DNA of 64,000 bases from Enterococcaceae bacterium OF42-14pH9A (GTDB lineage: Bacteria; Bacillota; Bacilli; Lactobacillales; Enterococcaceae). The notes beneath the pieces were generated by a model, which saw nothing but the letters and a program-made list of their open reading frames with translations, made no database searches and had not been told where the DNA came from. Position 1 is the stretch's first letter. Every line of letters begins with the position of its first letter. The stretch covers positions 310,001 through 374,000 of the forward strand of contig JAQEYU010000001.1 in NCBI GenBank assembly GCA_027692465.1, written 5' to 3'. This document shows positions 9,188 to 18,080 of the stretch, piece by piece. Position numbers and translations under genes: made by a program.

Positions 9188-10189
9188 ATGGATAAACAAA
9201 CGATTACAATCTATGATGTTGCACGGGAAGCCAACGTTTCGATGGCAACCGTTTCCCGAGTTGTCAATGGCAATCCTAATGTCAAACCGGCGACCCGTAA
9301 AAAAGTTCTGGAGGTCATCGACCGTCTGGATTACCGTCCCAATGCGGTAGCTCGTGGATTGGCCAGCAAAAAAACAACAACTGTCGGTGTTATCATTCCC
9401 GATGTCAGTAACATGTTCTTCGCATCTTTGGCCCGTGGGATCGACGATGTAGCGACCATGTACAAATACAACATCATTTTGGCAAACTCTGACGGAGACA
9501 GTCAGAAAGAAGTCAACGTGTTGAACAATTTGTTGGCAAAACAAGTCGACGGTGTCATTTTCATGGGTCATCGGATCACTGACGAAGTACGGGGAGAATT
9601 CTCTCGTTCCAAGACACCGGTAGTTTTGGCAGGTTCCATTGATCCGGACGAACAAGTGGGCTCGGTCAATATCGATTACACTGAAGCTACCAAAGACGCT
9701 GTCAATCTGTTGGCGAAAAACGGCAACCAAAAGATTGCGTTTGTCAGCGGTGCGCTGATCGATCCAATCAATGGTCAAAATCGTTTGAAGGGCTATAAGT
9801 CTGCTTTGAAGGATAACGGATTGGACTACAATGAAGGGCTGATCTTCGAAGCAAAATACAGCTTTAAAGACGGTTTAGGCCTGGTAGATCGGATTCTGAA
9901 CAGCGGTGCGACTGCTGCCTATGTGACCGATGACGAATTGGCTATCGGAATTTTGGACGGTCTGATTGATGCCGGTAAGAAAGTTCCTGAAGATTTCGAA
10001 ATCATCACCAGCAACAACTCGCTCTTGACAGATGTTGCTCGTCCCCGGCTTTCTTCCATCACCCAACCGCTGTACGACTTGGGTGCGGTATCGATGCGTC
10101 TGTTGACAAAAATGATGAACAAAGAAGATGTAGAAGAAAAAACCATCGTCTTGCCATACGGTATTGATGAAAAAGGTTCAACCAAATAA
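9188..10189 (+). CDS. ccpA: Catabolite control protein A
   Basis: LacI/GalR family master regulator of carbon catabolite control; with P-Ser-HPr as co-effector it binds cre boxes. The 333-residue protein opens with the LacI helix-turn-helix TIYDVAREANVSMATVSRVVNGNPNVKP split over residues 5-32 and the hinge NAVARGLASKKT, followed by the periplasmic-binding-like core. It is almost collinear with CcpA of lactic acid bacteria, and the divergent pepQ supports the call over another LacI paralogue. The ribosome site AAAAGGAG lies eight bases upstream. HprK at 1990 makes the co-effector, and cre boxes in front of the beta-glucoside genes are likely targets. Confidence 0.95.
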   Translation: MDKQTITIYDVAREANVSMATVSRVVNGNPNVKPATRKKVLEVIDRLDYRPNAVARGLASKKTTTVGVIIPDVSNMFFASLARGIDDVATMYKYNIILANSDGDSQKEVNVLNNLLAKQVDGVIFMGHRITDEVRGEFSRSKTPVVLAGSIDPDEQVGSVNIDYTEATKDAVNLLAKNGNQKIAFVSGALIDPINGQNRLKGYKSALKDNGLDYNEGLIFEAKYSFKDGLGLVDRILNSGATAAYVTDDELAIGILDGLIDAGKKVPEDFEIITSNNSLLTDVARPRLSSITQPLYDLGAVSMRLLTKMMNKEDVEEKTIVLPYGIDEKGSTK

Positions 10190-10251
10190 TAGCCTTGCCT
10201 TTGAAAACGGATCTCTGAGCCAGTGATGCCAGTGATTTAAAGAAACTTTTC

Positions 10252-10366
10252 TTGTAGACAGGGTGTAGGTATCATTTATACAATCAAATGATTCGAGCGT
10301 TCCGTCTACTTGGCTAAAAATAATCCGGCCCTATCATTGTCCTGCGGCGATGATAGGGCCTTTTTG
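10252..10366 (+). ncRNA. Possible structured 3' RNA between ccpA and its terminator
   Basis: Between the ccpA stop and its terminator lies a region that folds on paper. GTAGAC (10254-10259) pairs with GTCTAC (10306-10311) and encloses ATCATTT/AAATGAT, then the terminator hairpin follows. It could be a structured ccpA 3' UTR or a short RNA released from it. I found no convincing separate promoter, and it matches no RNA family I know. Confidence 0.3.
10327..10366 (+). terminator. Terminator after ccpA
   Basis: GGCCCTATCAT pairs with ATGATAGGGCC around a twelve-base loop, followed by five T. Confidence 0.9.
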
Positions 10367-10372
10367 ATTTAG

Positions 10373-10530
10373 GCGTGTCTCAGGTTTCAGCAGCAACCGT
10401 TTTGGTTCGGTTCACTGCAATACAGGCCGTAGATATGCAGCCTTTAGCGCTGCAGCTGCGGTATTTTACTCCATAATTCCGTTACAAAGCCTTTAAAAAT
10501 CTGAACCCTGCCGGAGTTACCGGATACATC
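10373..10530 (+). repeat. Intergenic structured repeat, copy L
   Basis: Begins with GCGTGTCT at 10373, just after the ccpA terminator, with a TTTTGGTTC box near 10400. The hairpin at 10419-10465 is well formed (AATAC/GTATT, CGTAG/CTGCG, GCAG/CTGC), although its sequence differs from the other copies. The right end contains AAAAATCTG and GCCGGAGTTACC. Boundaries are approximate. Confidence 0.6.
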
Positions 10531-10541
10531 CTGTTAAAATG

Positions 10542-10589
10542 AAAAGACAAGCAGCTTCCAATGATCTTTAAGGAAGCTGCTTGTCTTTT
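10542..10589 (-). terminator. Terminator after the class A PBP gene
   Basis: Eighteen paired bases, AAAAGACAAGCAGCTTCC against GGAAGCTGCTTGTCTTTT, with a 12-base loop. Both ends are A/T tracts, so it could work on either strand; the PBP gene on the minus strand is the one without another terminator. Confidence 0.85.
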
Positions 10590-10686
10590 GTTTGCGTCTG
10601 ACGTTTGGTTTTGTTCGGGTTAAAAAAGGCTGACAGGTTATTGCCACCATCTCCTGGAAAAATGTTGCGGTGGTACATAAAAGCAA

Positions 10687-13242
10687 TCAGTTTTTCTGTG
10701 GTTCGTTGGCGGCATCATTTTTCTCAGGTTCCTTGGACTCTTCGGTTTTCTGGTCGTCTTTTGAATCAGATGGTTGACTTTCCTCTTTATCGGTCCCAGA
10801 TTCGGAGGAGGGCGTCGTCTCATTTTTGTCAGCAGCTGCCGATGAACTTGAGCCGGAAGTGCCGGTCTTGTTTTTGTCTTTTTCGGCGGCTTTTTTCTTT
10901 TCTTCTTCTTTGCCGTAGATCGTTTCCCAATAAGTTTGGTAGTTGGCGTCTGTCCCGCCGATACCGAAGTGGAAGCTGCTGTTGGCCGGTTCACCTTTAG
11001 CATAAAGGGAGGTCACTGTCTCCAACGGTACGGTTTGCTCTTTTTTATTGACGGTTACTTTCCCCGGCAGTTCACCGGTCACTTTGGCAACTTCGTAGGA
11101 TTTGACGCCTTCTGCCAATTGGAACCGCTGATCCAAACCGAAGACATCCGGATTGGCCATGTAGATTCGATTTACCAGATAAGCCATGTAATCGGCCGTT
11201 CGAAGGGAGGCGTTGCGGTCATTTTTGATTGAGTTGTTTTCCACTCCGGACCAGCTGCTGATGGTGATGGAAGGTGTCGAGACGATCAGCCAGGAGTCCC
11301 GGTACTCATCGGAGGATCCGGTCTTACCGACCCAATCTCCCTGACCCAGATACCAGTTCAAGTTGGATACATCGTTCTTAAATTGTGTCGTATAGCCGGC
11401 ATCCATGATTCCTCGCATCAGATCATTCATGATAGAGGCTGTCTGTTTGGAGTAAACCTGCACAGGATTCTCTTTGTGCTGATAGATTATGTTACCGGCA
11501 TTGTCGGTGATGGACTCGATCATGTAGCCGGCTTGATAAACTCCGCCATTGGCCAATGTTTGAAAACCGTTCGCCTGATTGAGCGGTGTAACGTTATTCG
11601 GACCCAGTGGCGCAGATTCAACGAACCAGTCGTCACTGGCAGTGAAATTCATTTTCTTCAAATATTCATCATAGGCCGCCTTTTCGCCGACTTTTTCCTG
11701 AAAGTCCCGATAAACGTGAGTCGCCGGGATGTTGCTGGACTGCACGAGGGCTTCTCTGACGGATTGAAAAGTATTCGAACCGGTATTGGTGGCATTGATG
11801 ATCGGTTTGCCTTCGTCTTCGCCTTTTTGCCAAGTCGTTTCAAAATCGGAGAGCTTGGTCTCGGTACCGATCAGACCTTGATCGATAGCCGGTCCGTACA
11901 CTAACAAAGGCTTGATGGAAGAGCCGGCTGGTCGGGCGATGTTGAAAGCGTGATTCAATTGTGTATCATTGAAGTCGCGTCCGCCCACAAAGCCCAGGAT
12001 ACGACCGGTATGATTGTCCATGAGGATGTTACCCACTTGGACTGTGCCGGTATTTTCACCGTCCAGCTTGTAGCCGTATTCGGCCACGGCTGCCTGCATG
12101 GCATCATAGATCGTTTTGTCAATGGTGGACTTGACGGTGTAACCGCCGGAGACCAACTCAGTAGAAGCCTTTTCCAGATAGTCGGCCTTAACTTTTTCTT
12201 TTTGGTACTCCTTATCGGAAATCTTGTCATCTTTACGGAGCTTGTCGGCCATCAGTTCCTGTGCTTCACCCAAAACTGTATAGTAAAGATAGCCGTGGTC
12301 GTTGTTGTCCCGTTCTTGTCGCGGGAGAAAATCTTTGGTGAGGTCGTATTTTTTAGCTTCCTCGTACTCTTTTTTAGTGATGCTGTGGTTGCGGTACATA
12401 CTGAAAAGAACAAAATCTTTTCGCTTCAGACCGGCAGAAAGGTTTTCTTTGATCTGTCCGGTGTTGTCGTAAGGGCTGTAAATGATTGGGCTTTGCGGCA
12501 GTCCGGCAATAAAGGCAGCTTGCGCTAAATTGACTTCGTCGGCATTTTTCCCAAAGATTCCTTTGGCTGCTTCCTGCACGCCGGCGATATTTTGGCCCCG
12601 ATTGTTCCGGCCAAAAGGTGAAACGTTCAGGTACATGGTTACGATCTCATCTTTGGAGAAGTATTTTTCGACTTCCATCGCCAACAGGATCTCGTTGGCC
12701 TTGCGCTTAAAGGTGGTCTCATTGGTCAGGACCTGCTGTTTCACCAACTGCTGGGTTAGTGTGGAGCCGCCGCCACCGCCACCAAAACCGGTGGCTTCAG
12801 ATAAGAGGGCCCGCACGACAGATTTCGGAACGACGCCGTTATGCTCGTTGAAATACTCGTCTTCCGTGTCGATGATCGCTTGTTTCAACAATTTGGAGAT
12901 CTTGTCGGATTTGACTGCTGTCCGCATCAGATCGGAGCGAATCGTAGAAATATTGCTGTTGTCGGCGTAGACCAGCTTCGACGTCTCGGAATATTCTCCC
13001 AGCGTTTTTTGCATTTCTTTTTTTGTCGGGGTCTTGGTATCTTCTACCAGGTAAGCGAAGTAGCCGGCACCGATACCGGCCGCCAACGCACCGCCGATGA
13101 TCAAAAAAGATACGATCACTAAAAGCAGTGCATGAAATGTCCGCAGCGTGACATTAAAATAAAACCAACCCTTCGATTTTGCCTCTGGCTCATCGCGGTG
13201 TTGGCGTTTTTTTCTTTGGGGCACGTTTTTCACCTCAGTCAT
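10687..13242 (-). CDS. Class A penicillin-binding protein (bifunctional transglycosylase/transpeptidase, PBP1b-type)
   Basis: Polymerises and cross-links peptidoglycan outside the membrane. The 851-residue chain has a basic cytoplasmic head, one membrane helix at about residues 33-57, a GT51 domain with IDTEDEYFNEHNGV and GGGSTLTQQLVKQ, and a transpeptidase domain with SxxK as GSSIKP, SxN as SSN and KTG as GKTGSSDEYRDSW. The last 80 or so residues are a low-complexity tail rich in Lys, Glu, Ser and Asp. Divergent from tyrS, as pbp1b is in streptococci, which favours the PBP1b subgroup. The start overlaps no alternative with a better ribosome site. Confidence 0.93.
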   Translation of the reverse strand: MTEVKNVPQRKKRQHRDEPEAKSKGWFYFNVTLRTFHALLLVIVSFLIIGGALAAGIGAGYFAYLVEDTKTPTKKEMQKTLGEYSETSKLVYADNSNISTIRSDLMRTAVKSDKISKLLKQAIIDTEDEYFNEHNGVVPKSVVRALLSEATGFGGGGGGSTLTQQLVKQQVLTNETTFKRKANEILLAMEVEKYFSKDEIVTMYLNVSPFGRNNRGQNIAGVQEAAKGIFGKNADEVNLAQAAFIAGLPQSPIIYSPYDNTGQIKENLSAGLKRKDFVLFSMYRNHSITKKEYEEAKKYDLTKDFLPRQERDNNDHGYLYYTVLGEAQELMADKLRKDDKISDKEYQKEKVKADYLEKASTELVSGGYTVKSTIDKTIYDAMQAAVAEYGYKLDGENTGTVQVGNILMDNHTGRILGFVGGRDFNDTQLNHAFNIARPAGSSIKPLLVYGPAIDQGLIGTETKLSDFETTWQKGEDEGKPIINATNTGSNTFQSVREALVQSSNIPATHVYRDFQEKVGEKAAYDEYLKKMNFTASDDWFVESAPLGPNNVTPLNQANGFQTLANGGVYQAGYMIESITDNAGNIIYQHKENPVQVYSKQTASIMNDLMRGIMDAGYTTQFKNDVSNLNWYLGQGDWVGKTGSSDEYRDSWLIVSTPSITISSWSGVENNSIKNDRNASLRTADYMAYLVNRIYMANPDVFGLDQRFQLAEGVKSYEVAKVTGELPGKVTVNKKEQTVPLETVTSLYAKGEPANSSFHFGIGGTDANYQTYWETIYGKEEEKKKAAEKDKNKTGTSGSSSSAAADKNETTPSSESGTDKEESQPSDSKDDQKTEESKEPEKNDAANEPQKN

Positions 13243-13442
13243 AGAATAAAGCTGAGCAGCCTTGCGCTCAGAAATTGGACAATTACCGTTGTATTATAGC
13301 AAAAAAGACAGCAAATGGACAGTGCACTGAAAACGACTGTCTGAATACTAATAAAATCGCAAACAATTCTGTCCGTAACCCTTTTATTTACTAGGTAATT
13401 CAGTTAAGATGAACAGGTAAAGAAAAGGAAAATCATTGAGTA

Positions 13443-13506
13443 CGGGTGCTTTTGTGGCGGACTCTGTGATCCAACCGGACGTCGGCTTTTTTTGCTAAAG
13501 CGCCCG
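13443..13506 (+). promoter_or_regulatory. Hairpin-forming leader upstream of tyrS
   Basis: CGGGTGCTTT at 13443-13452 pairs with AAAGCGCCCG at 13497-13506 (one G-U), enclosing a 44-base segment with a seven-T tract. It ends just before the AAGGAGG ribosome site of tyrS. No T-box signature (GGGTGGNACCGCG) is present. Its role is unknown; a tRNA-independent attenuator or an mRNA-stabilising stem are both possible. Confidence 0.4.
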
Positions 13507-13530
13507 GATAATGAATAAGGAGGCTACACC

Positions 13531-14793
13531 ATGGGTTCTGCATTTTTTGAAGAACTGAAAGGTCGCGGTCTGGTGCATCAAGTCACCGACGAAGCGGCGC
13601 TGGAAAAACAATTAAACGAAGAGTCTGTGAAGTTGTATATCGGCTTTGATCCTACCGCAGACAGTCTTCATATCGGCCATCTGCTGCCGATCTTGATGCT
13701 GCGGCGTTTCCAACAAAACGGTCATGTGCCGATTGCTTTGGTGGGCGGCGGGACCGGTATGATCGGAGACCCTTCTTTCAAAGACCAGGAGCGTCAGCTG
13801 AATACACTGGATACCGTCAAAGATTGGTCCCAAAGTATCAAGAACCAGCTTGCCCGCTTTATCGATTTTGAAGACGATACCAATCCGGCGATCGTTGCCA
13901 ATAACTATGATTGGTTGGGAGAAATGAAGCTGATCGATTTCTTGCGGGATGTCGGTAAAAATTTCACTATCAACTACATGATGTCAAAAGAAAGCGTTAA
14001 ACGTCGGATTGAGACCGGTATTTCTTACACGGAATTTGCCTACCAACTGCTGCAAGCTTACGACTTTTTGAAATTATACGATACTCAGGGCTGTCTGCTG
14101 CAATTAGGCGGTTCAGATCAATGGGGCAATATCACATCCGGGATAGAATTACTACGCCGCGAGCGGGAAGTCCAGGGCTTTGGATTAACGATGCCGTTGA
14201 TCACAAAAGCAGACGGTACCAAATTTGGTAAGACTGAAGGCAATGCTGTCTGGCTGGATCCGGAAAAAACGACTCCTTACGAGTTTTACCAATTTTGGAT
14301 CAATACAGATGATCGGGACGCTGTTAAGTTCTTAAAATACTTCACCTTCTTAAGTCTGGAGGAAATCGCTGCAATTGAAAAAGAATTCGTAGCAGCCCCG
14401 GAATCACGGGTTGCCCAGAAGGCTCTGGCAAAAGAAGTGACGACGCTGGTCCACGGCGAATCAGCTTACCAACAGGCGCTGCATATTTCAGCGGCCTTGT
14501 TTTCCGGTGATGTGAAAGAGCTCTCGGCAGCCGAGATCAAACAAGGCTTCAAAGGCGTACCCAGCTACAAGGTAAAAGCTGATGATGATCTGGCATTGGT
14601 GGAATTGCTGCTGACTGCCGGTATTGAACCTTCCAAACGCCAGGCTCGGGAAGACATTCAAAACGGTGCCATCTACGTCAATGGCGAACGCCGCCAAGAA
14701 CCGGCTGCGGTATTGTCTGACAGTGACAAACTGGAAGGCCGTTATATCGTGATTCGTCGCGGGAAGAAGAAATACTTCTTATTGGAATTTTAA
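13531..14793 (+). CDS. tyrS: Tyrosyl-tRNA synthetase
   Basis: Class I aminoacyl-tRNA synthetase that charges tRNA-Tyr. The N-terminal half carries [18 protein letters not shown] with the HIGH motif at about residues 46-49. The KMSKS-like loop is KFGKTEGN at about residues 231-238, a usual variant in TyrRS. The last 70 residues form an S4 RNA-binding domain ([18 protein letters not shown]). Length 420 is standard. The start follows AAGGAGG. No T-box is visible upstream, only the simple hairpin at 13443-13506. Confidence 0.97.
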   Translation: MGSAFFEELKGRGLVHQVTDEAALEKQLNEESVKLYIGFDPTADSLHIGHLLPILMLRRFQQNGHVPIALVGGGTGMIGDPSFKDQERQLNTLDTVKDWSQSIKNQLARFIDFEDDTNPAIVANNYDWLGEMKLIDFLRDVGKNFTINYMMSKESVKRRIETGISYTEFAYQLLQAYDFLKLYDTQGCLLQLGGSDQWGNITSGIELLRREREVQGFGLTMPLITKADGTKFGKTEGNAVWLDPEKTTPYEFYQFWINTDDRDAVKFLKYFTFLSLEEIAAIEKEFVAAPESRVAQKALAKEVTTLVHGESAYQQALHISAALFSGDVKELSAAEIKQGFKGVPSYKVKADDDLALVELLLTAGIEPSKRQAREDIQNGAIYVNGERRQEPAAVLSDSDKLEGRYIVIRRGKKKYFLLEF

Positions 14794-14799
14794 GCCAAG

Positions 14800-14928
14800 G
14801 TCTGTCTGGAAATGTTGTTGGCAGCTTTGGTCCTCTATAGCGCAAGCGGCTTCGTACAGGCACACTTATGTAACGAATAAGTTGTACTCCTTGCTTTCGC
14901 AAAGAGCGGATTCCGCCAAATTTTCAGC
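14800..14928 (+). repeat. Intergenic structured repeat, copy I
   Basis: Starts seven bases after the tyrS stop with GTCTGTCTGGAAAT, then the GGCAGCTTTGGTCC box. The hairpin at 14854-14887 closes with GTACA/TGTAC and has CTTAT/ATAAG inside. The right part (GCGGATTCCGCCAAATTTTC) is a weak match to the consensus end. Confidence 0.6.
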
Positions 14929-15034
14929 TATTCCCTCGAACCAACTAACAAGATCGGCACGCAGAAACCGACAGATGATGATCCGGATCATATACACCTC
15001 TTGGATGACAGTACCGGCTCGTTACGAGTCGACT

Positions 15035-15135
15035 GCAGCAGCTGTTTGCTGACAATCCTGCAACAGCTGTTTGCGCTGTCCCGAGGTCTGAAAGAGAAAC
15101 TTCTCGGATCGGTCTGTCTGCGGCCGATCTTTTTT
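15035..15135 (+). promoter_or_regulatory. Structured leader with terminator upstream of the AEC carrier gene
   Basis: Two direct repeats (GCAGCAGCTGTTTGC at 15035, GCAACAGCTGTTTGC at 15060) are followed by a CCGAG/CTCGG stem (15081-15107) and then a terminator GATCGG/CCGATC with six T (15107-15135). The two stems share one base, so they could compete slightly. It may simply end tyrS transcripts, or be an attenuator for the carrier gene 50 bases downstream. Confidence 0.4.
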
Positions 15136-15187
15136 ACATATCAGAGTTCTTGTTCGGCAGTTTCATGAAATAAGAAGGAGAAACAGG

Positions 15188-16096
15188 ATGGGGCATATTA
15201 TTATCAATGCGTTGACGTTATTTGTTATCATCTTTTCAGGCTGGTTCGTCAAGCGGATCGGCCTTTTATCAAAAGCAGACGGGGGAACGTTGTCACAGAT
15301 CATCGTCAACGTGACTCTGCCGGCGGTCATCATCGTTAATCTTTCCCGGCTGGAATTTTCCGGAACGCTGCTGCTCCTTATCCCGGGTGCGGTGTTGGTG
15401 ACTTTTCTGCAAATTTTGCTGGGAAAACTGGCAGCGGCGAAAAATCCTGTGCAGGATCAGCTTTTTTTGATGTACGGAGTTTCCGGTTTTAATATCGGCA
15501 ATTTTACACTACCGTTTGTACAAAGCTTTTTCAGTGCCGGTATCCCGCTCCTGTCTGTCTTTGACATTGGCAATTCCATTATGCTGGCAGGCGGGACGAC
15601 AGTGGCCATCGACGGACTGACGGGAAGATCAGAACGGGTCAGTGTTTTGGTAATTTTGAAAAAACTGTTGCGGACGCCGCCTTTCACCTGTTATTTACTG
15701 ATGCTGCTGTTTCGTTTACTGCAGGTGGCATTGCCGGAGGGCTTTCTCAGCGTGCTGGCACCCGTCGCCGGAGCCAACACGTTTTTGTCCATGTTTATGA
15801 TCGGCTTGTATTTGGAGTTGCGACTGCCGCGAAGTTCGCTGGGATTGGTGCTGAAAGTATTGCTGACCCGTTACATCATCGGTGGCGGACTCTTGCTTGC
15901 TGTTTTGCTGTTGCCGATTCCCCGCTCGCTGAAAATGATCTTGTGTCTGCTGGCTGTTACGCCGATTCCCTTGTTCAGTGTGATCAATTCTGTTGCGGCC
16001 GGGGTCAAAGAAGAAATCGTAGGCTTTTCTTCTTCTGTCAGTTTTTTATTGAGCCTTTTGTTGATGACGATTATCGTCGGTGTATTCGGCGTCTGA
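15188..16096 (+). CDS. AEC family transporter (auxin efflux carrier-type)
   Basis: Integral membrane protein of 302 residues with about ten hydrophobic segments, matching the AEC family (PF03547). Family hallmarks seen are the N-terminal FVIIFSGWFVKRIGLL and the mid-protein GVSGFNIGNFTLPFVQSFF. Members in lactic acid bacteria carry organic acids such as malate; the substrate here cannot be told. It stands alone between tyrS and nfo, preceded by a structured leader. The ribosome site AAGAAGGAG is ten bases before ATG 15188. Confidence 0.85.
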   Translation: MGHIIINALTLFVIIFSGWFVKRIGLLSKADGGTLSQIIVNVTLPAVIIVNLSRLEFSGTLLLLIPGAVLVTFLQILLGKLAAAKNPVQDQLFLMYGVSGFNIGNFTLPFVQSFFSAGIPLLSVFDIGNSIMLAGGTTVAIDGLTGRSERVSVLVILKKLLRTPPFTCYLLMLLFRLLQVALPEGFLSVLAPVAGANTFLSMFMIGLYLELRLPRSSLGLVLKVLLTRYIIGGGLLLAVLLLPIPRSLKMILCLLAVTPIPLFSVINSVAAGVKEEIVGFSSSVSFLLSLLLMTIIVGVFGV

Positions 16097-16189
16097 ATCG
16101 TGGGTATGTCCGACGCAGAGCAAAGAAAGAAGCAAAACAGTTGTCGTTGAAAATTTCAGCCGGATATTATTGAAAAGGAGTTATTGATT

Positions 16190-17083
16190 ATGTTATTACT
16201 GGGATCTCATGTTTCCATGAGTGGGAAAAAGATGTTGCTGGGCGCAGCAGAAGAGGCGGCCGGATACGGCGCTTCGACTTTTATGATCTATACCGGCGCC
16301 CCGCAAAATACCCGCAGAAAGCCGATTGAGGAGTTGAATATCGAGGCCGGTCAACAGTTCATGGAAGAACATGGGCTGTCTGATATTGTTGTGCATGCGC
16401 CTTATATCATCAATCTGGGTAATACGATTAAGCCGGAGAATTTCGGCTTTGCTGTCGAATTTCTGCGAGAGGAGATCCGGCGTGCGCAAGCATTAGGGGC
16501 AAAACAGATCACACTTCATCCAGGTGCCCATGTAGGTGCCGGCGTCGAAGCCGGAATCAAGCAAATTATAAAGGGGCTGAATGAAGTACTGGATAAAGAC
16601 CAGATCCCTCAGATTGCATTGGAAACAATGGCCGGAAAGGGAACCGAATTGGGCCGGACCTTCGAAGAATTGGCCGCAATCATCGATGGTGTCACTTTGA
16701 ATGAAAAACTGTCGGTAACGCTGGATACTTGTCATACCAATGATGCCGGTTACAACATCAAGGAAGATTTTGACGGTGTTCTCAACGAGTTTGACAAAGT
16801 AATCGGGCTGGACCGTCTGAAGGTGGTCCATGTCAACGATTCAAAAAATCCTCAAGGCTCCCACAAGGACCGCCATGCCAATATCGGTTTTGGAACCATC
16901 GGATTTGAGGCCTTGAATCGGGTTGTCCACCATCCTCAGCTGGAAAAACTGCCGAAGATCCTGGAGACCCCCTACGTTGGAGAGGATAAGAAAACAAAAA
17001 AAGCACCATATGGCTTTGAAATTGCGATGCTGAAGGCACAGGTTTTTGATCCGGATTTGTTGGAAAAAATCATGGCGCAATAA
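16190..17083 (+). CDS. nfo: Deoxyribonuclease IV (AP endonuclease)
   Basis: Endonuclease IV cuts 5' of abasic sites in base excision repair, using three zinc ions. The 297-residue TIM barrel starts with [14 protein letters not shown] and contains the metal ligands in [56 protein letters not shown] and the C-terminal LETP motif. ATG 16190 is preferred over TTG 16184; AAAGGAG lies nine bases upstream. The last codon and stop lie inside the left arm of a perfect 21-bp inverted repeat (17077-17122). Confidence 0.96.
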   Translation: MLLLGSHVSMSGKKMLLGAAEEAAGYGASTFMIYTGAPQNTRRKPIEELNIEAGQQFMEEHGLSDIVVHAPYIINLGNTIKPENFGFAVEFLREEIRRAQALGAKQITLHPGAHVGAGVEAGIKQIIKGLNEVLDKDQIPQIALETMAGKGTELGRTFEELAAIIDGVTLNEKLSVTLDTCHTNDAGYNIKEDFDGVLNEFDKVIGLDRLKVVHVNDSKNPQGSHKDRHANIGFGTIGFEALNRVVHHPQLEKLPKILETPYVGEDKKTKKAPYGFEIAMLKAQVFDPDLLEKIMAQ

Positions 17084-17122
17084 CTCAAAAGGGAGGCTGA
17101 GGCCTCCCTTTTGAGTTATTGC
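17077..17122. terminator. Perfect 21-bp hairpin across the nfo stop codon
   Basis: GCAATAACTCAAAAGGGAGGC at 17077-17097 (described here by its ends GCAATAACTC and GGGAGGC) is exactly mirrored at 17102-17122, with a four-base loop TGAG. The nfo TAA at 17081-17083 is within the stem. T-rich sequence flanks both arms, so it may terminate from either side or stabilise the nfo mRNA 3' end. Confidence 0.75.
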
Positions 17123-17134
17123 GGCTTTATCAGA

Positions 17135-17288
17135 GTGTGTCTAAAAACACTGGAGGAATCCGGCTTGTTGCAGGCCTGCCGAAATCAAGGAGTAAAGCGC
17201 AGCTTGTGTGGTACAAAGTTACGCATTTACGACACAGGTTGCGGTGAAAAGGACTAAAATAGTTGCCGCCGGAGTTTTCAAACGTGGC
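17135..17288 (-). repeat. Intergenic structured repeat, copy D (complete, 154 bp)
   Basis: Ends are GTGTGTCTAAAAAC (17135-17148) and GTTTTCAAACGTGGC (17274-17288). Its hairpin at 17192-17230 closes with GTAAA/TTTAC, where copy B has GGAAA/TTTCC, a compensating base change at the same position. Loop and flanks are highly similar to B. On the minus strand it is in sense with ndk. Confidence 0.85.
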
Positions 17289-17430
17289 CACAAGCCTGTC
17301 AGAAAGAAACTGCGCCGGATATTTGTGCCCGTGACACGTTGGTTGTGGTATTTCACCTGATAAAAGAGTTCGCCTGAGTCAGTAGAAATATTTGATCAAA
17401 AGCACCCGAGACAGTGGACCGGCAGGAATG

Positions 17431-17466
17431 AAAAACAGACGACTCCAACCAGAGCCGTCTGTTTTT
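17431..17466 (-). terminator. Terminator after ndk
   Basis: On the minus strand AAAAACAGACGGCTC pairs with GAGTCGTCTGTTTTT (one wobble), ending in T residues; it starts 26 bases after the ndk stop. Confidence 0.85.
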
Positions 17467-17491
17467 GGATTTTTTTAGAATTATGCCTGAT

Positions 17492-17917
17492 TCAAGCGGT
17501 TGCTGCTGTCTCGGGAACTTCACCGAAGAAGCGCTTGATTTCAGCAGCAGCAGCTTCTGTACAATCGGAAGCGTGGATGACATTTTCATCTTTGTTGATA
17601 GCAAAGTCGCCCCGAATCGTTCCCGGTGCCGCCTTCAACCCATCCGTGAAACCGACCATCCCCCGTACCAGTTCAACAGCATTTTCGGCTTCTAAAACCA
17701 GATAGATCACCGGGCCGGAAGTCATATAGTCCAGCAAGTCTTCGAAAAACACTTTGTCCTGCAAGTGGGCATAATGAACTTTTGCTGTTTCACGCGGCAT
17801 CACGCCTATTTGCAGAGCCTTGATCGTCAATTGGCGGTCTTCGAAACGTTGAATGATTCGACCTGCCAATTTTCTCCGGACACCATCCGGTTTGATGATT
17901 ACTAAAGTTTGTTCCAT
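17492..17917 (-). CDS. ndk: Nucleoside diphosphate kinase
   Basis: Transfers the gamma-phosphate of ATP to other nucleoside diphosphates through a phospho-histidine. The 141-residue protein starts EQTLVIIKPDGVRR, contains GPVIYLVLEAENAVELVRGMVG, and has the active-site histidine in NVIHASDC (the usual form is NxxHGSDS, so Ala and Cys replace Gly and Ser). ATG 17917 is chosen; the frame extends to 17935 without a better ribosome site. Convergent with nfo; copy D of the repeat and the terminator lie between them. Confidence 0.94.
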   Translation of the reverse strand: MEQTLVIIKPDGVRRKLAGRIIQRFEDRQLTIKALQIGVMPRETAKVHYAHLQDKVFFEDLLDYMTSGPVIYLVLEAENAVELVRGMVGFTDGLKAAPGTIRGDFAINKDENVIHASDCTEAAAAEIKRFFGEVPETAATA

Positions 17918-18080
17918 AACACAACACCCTTTCATTTATCCTGTAGTTTTATGATAGCACTTTTACCTGAATATGAAAACGCATACAGAGACGAAAACAG
18001 AAAAAAAGTTAGCTTTCATAAAAAATAATTAGTTTGTAGAATTTATGGGTATTCGAATAGTAGTTTTGGGAGTGCGCCTG

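Noticed and set aside
13330..13530. T-box riboswitch upstream of tyrS
   Set aside because: The gap is short and lacks the conserved GGGTGGNACCGCG-type T-box sequence and a Stem I region; only a simple inverted repeat is present.
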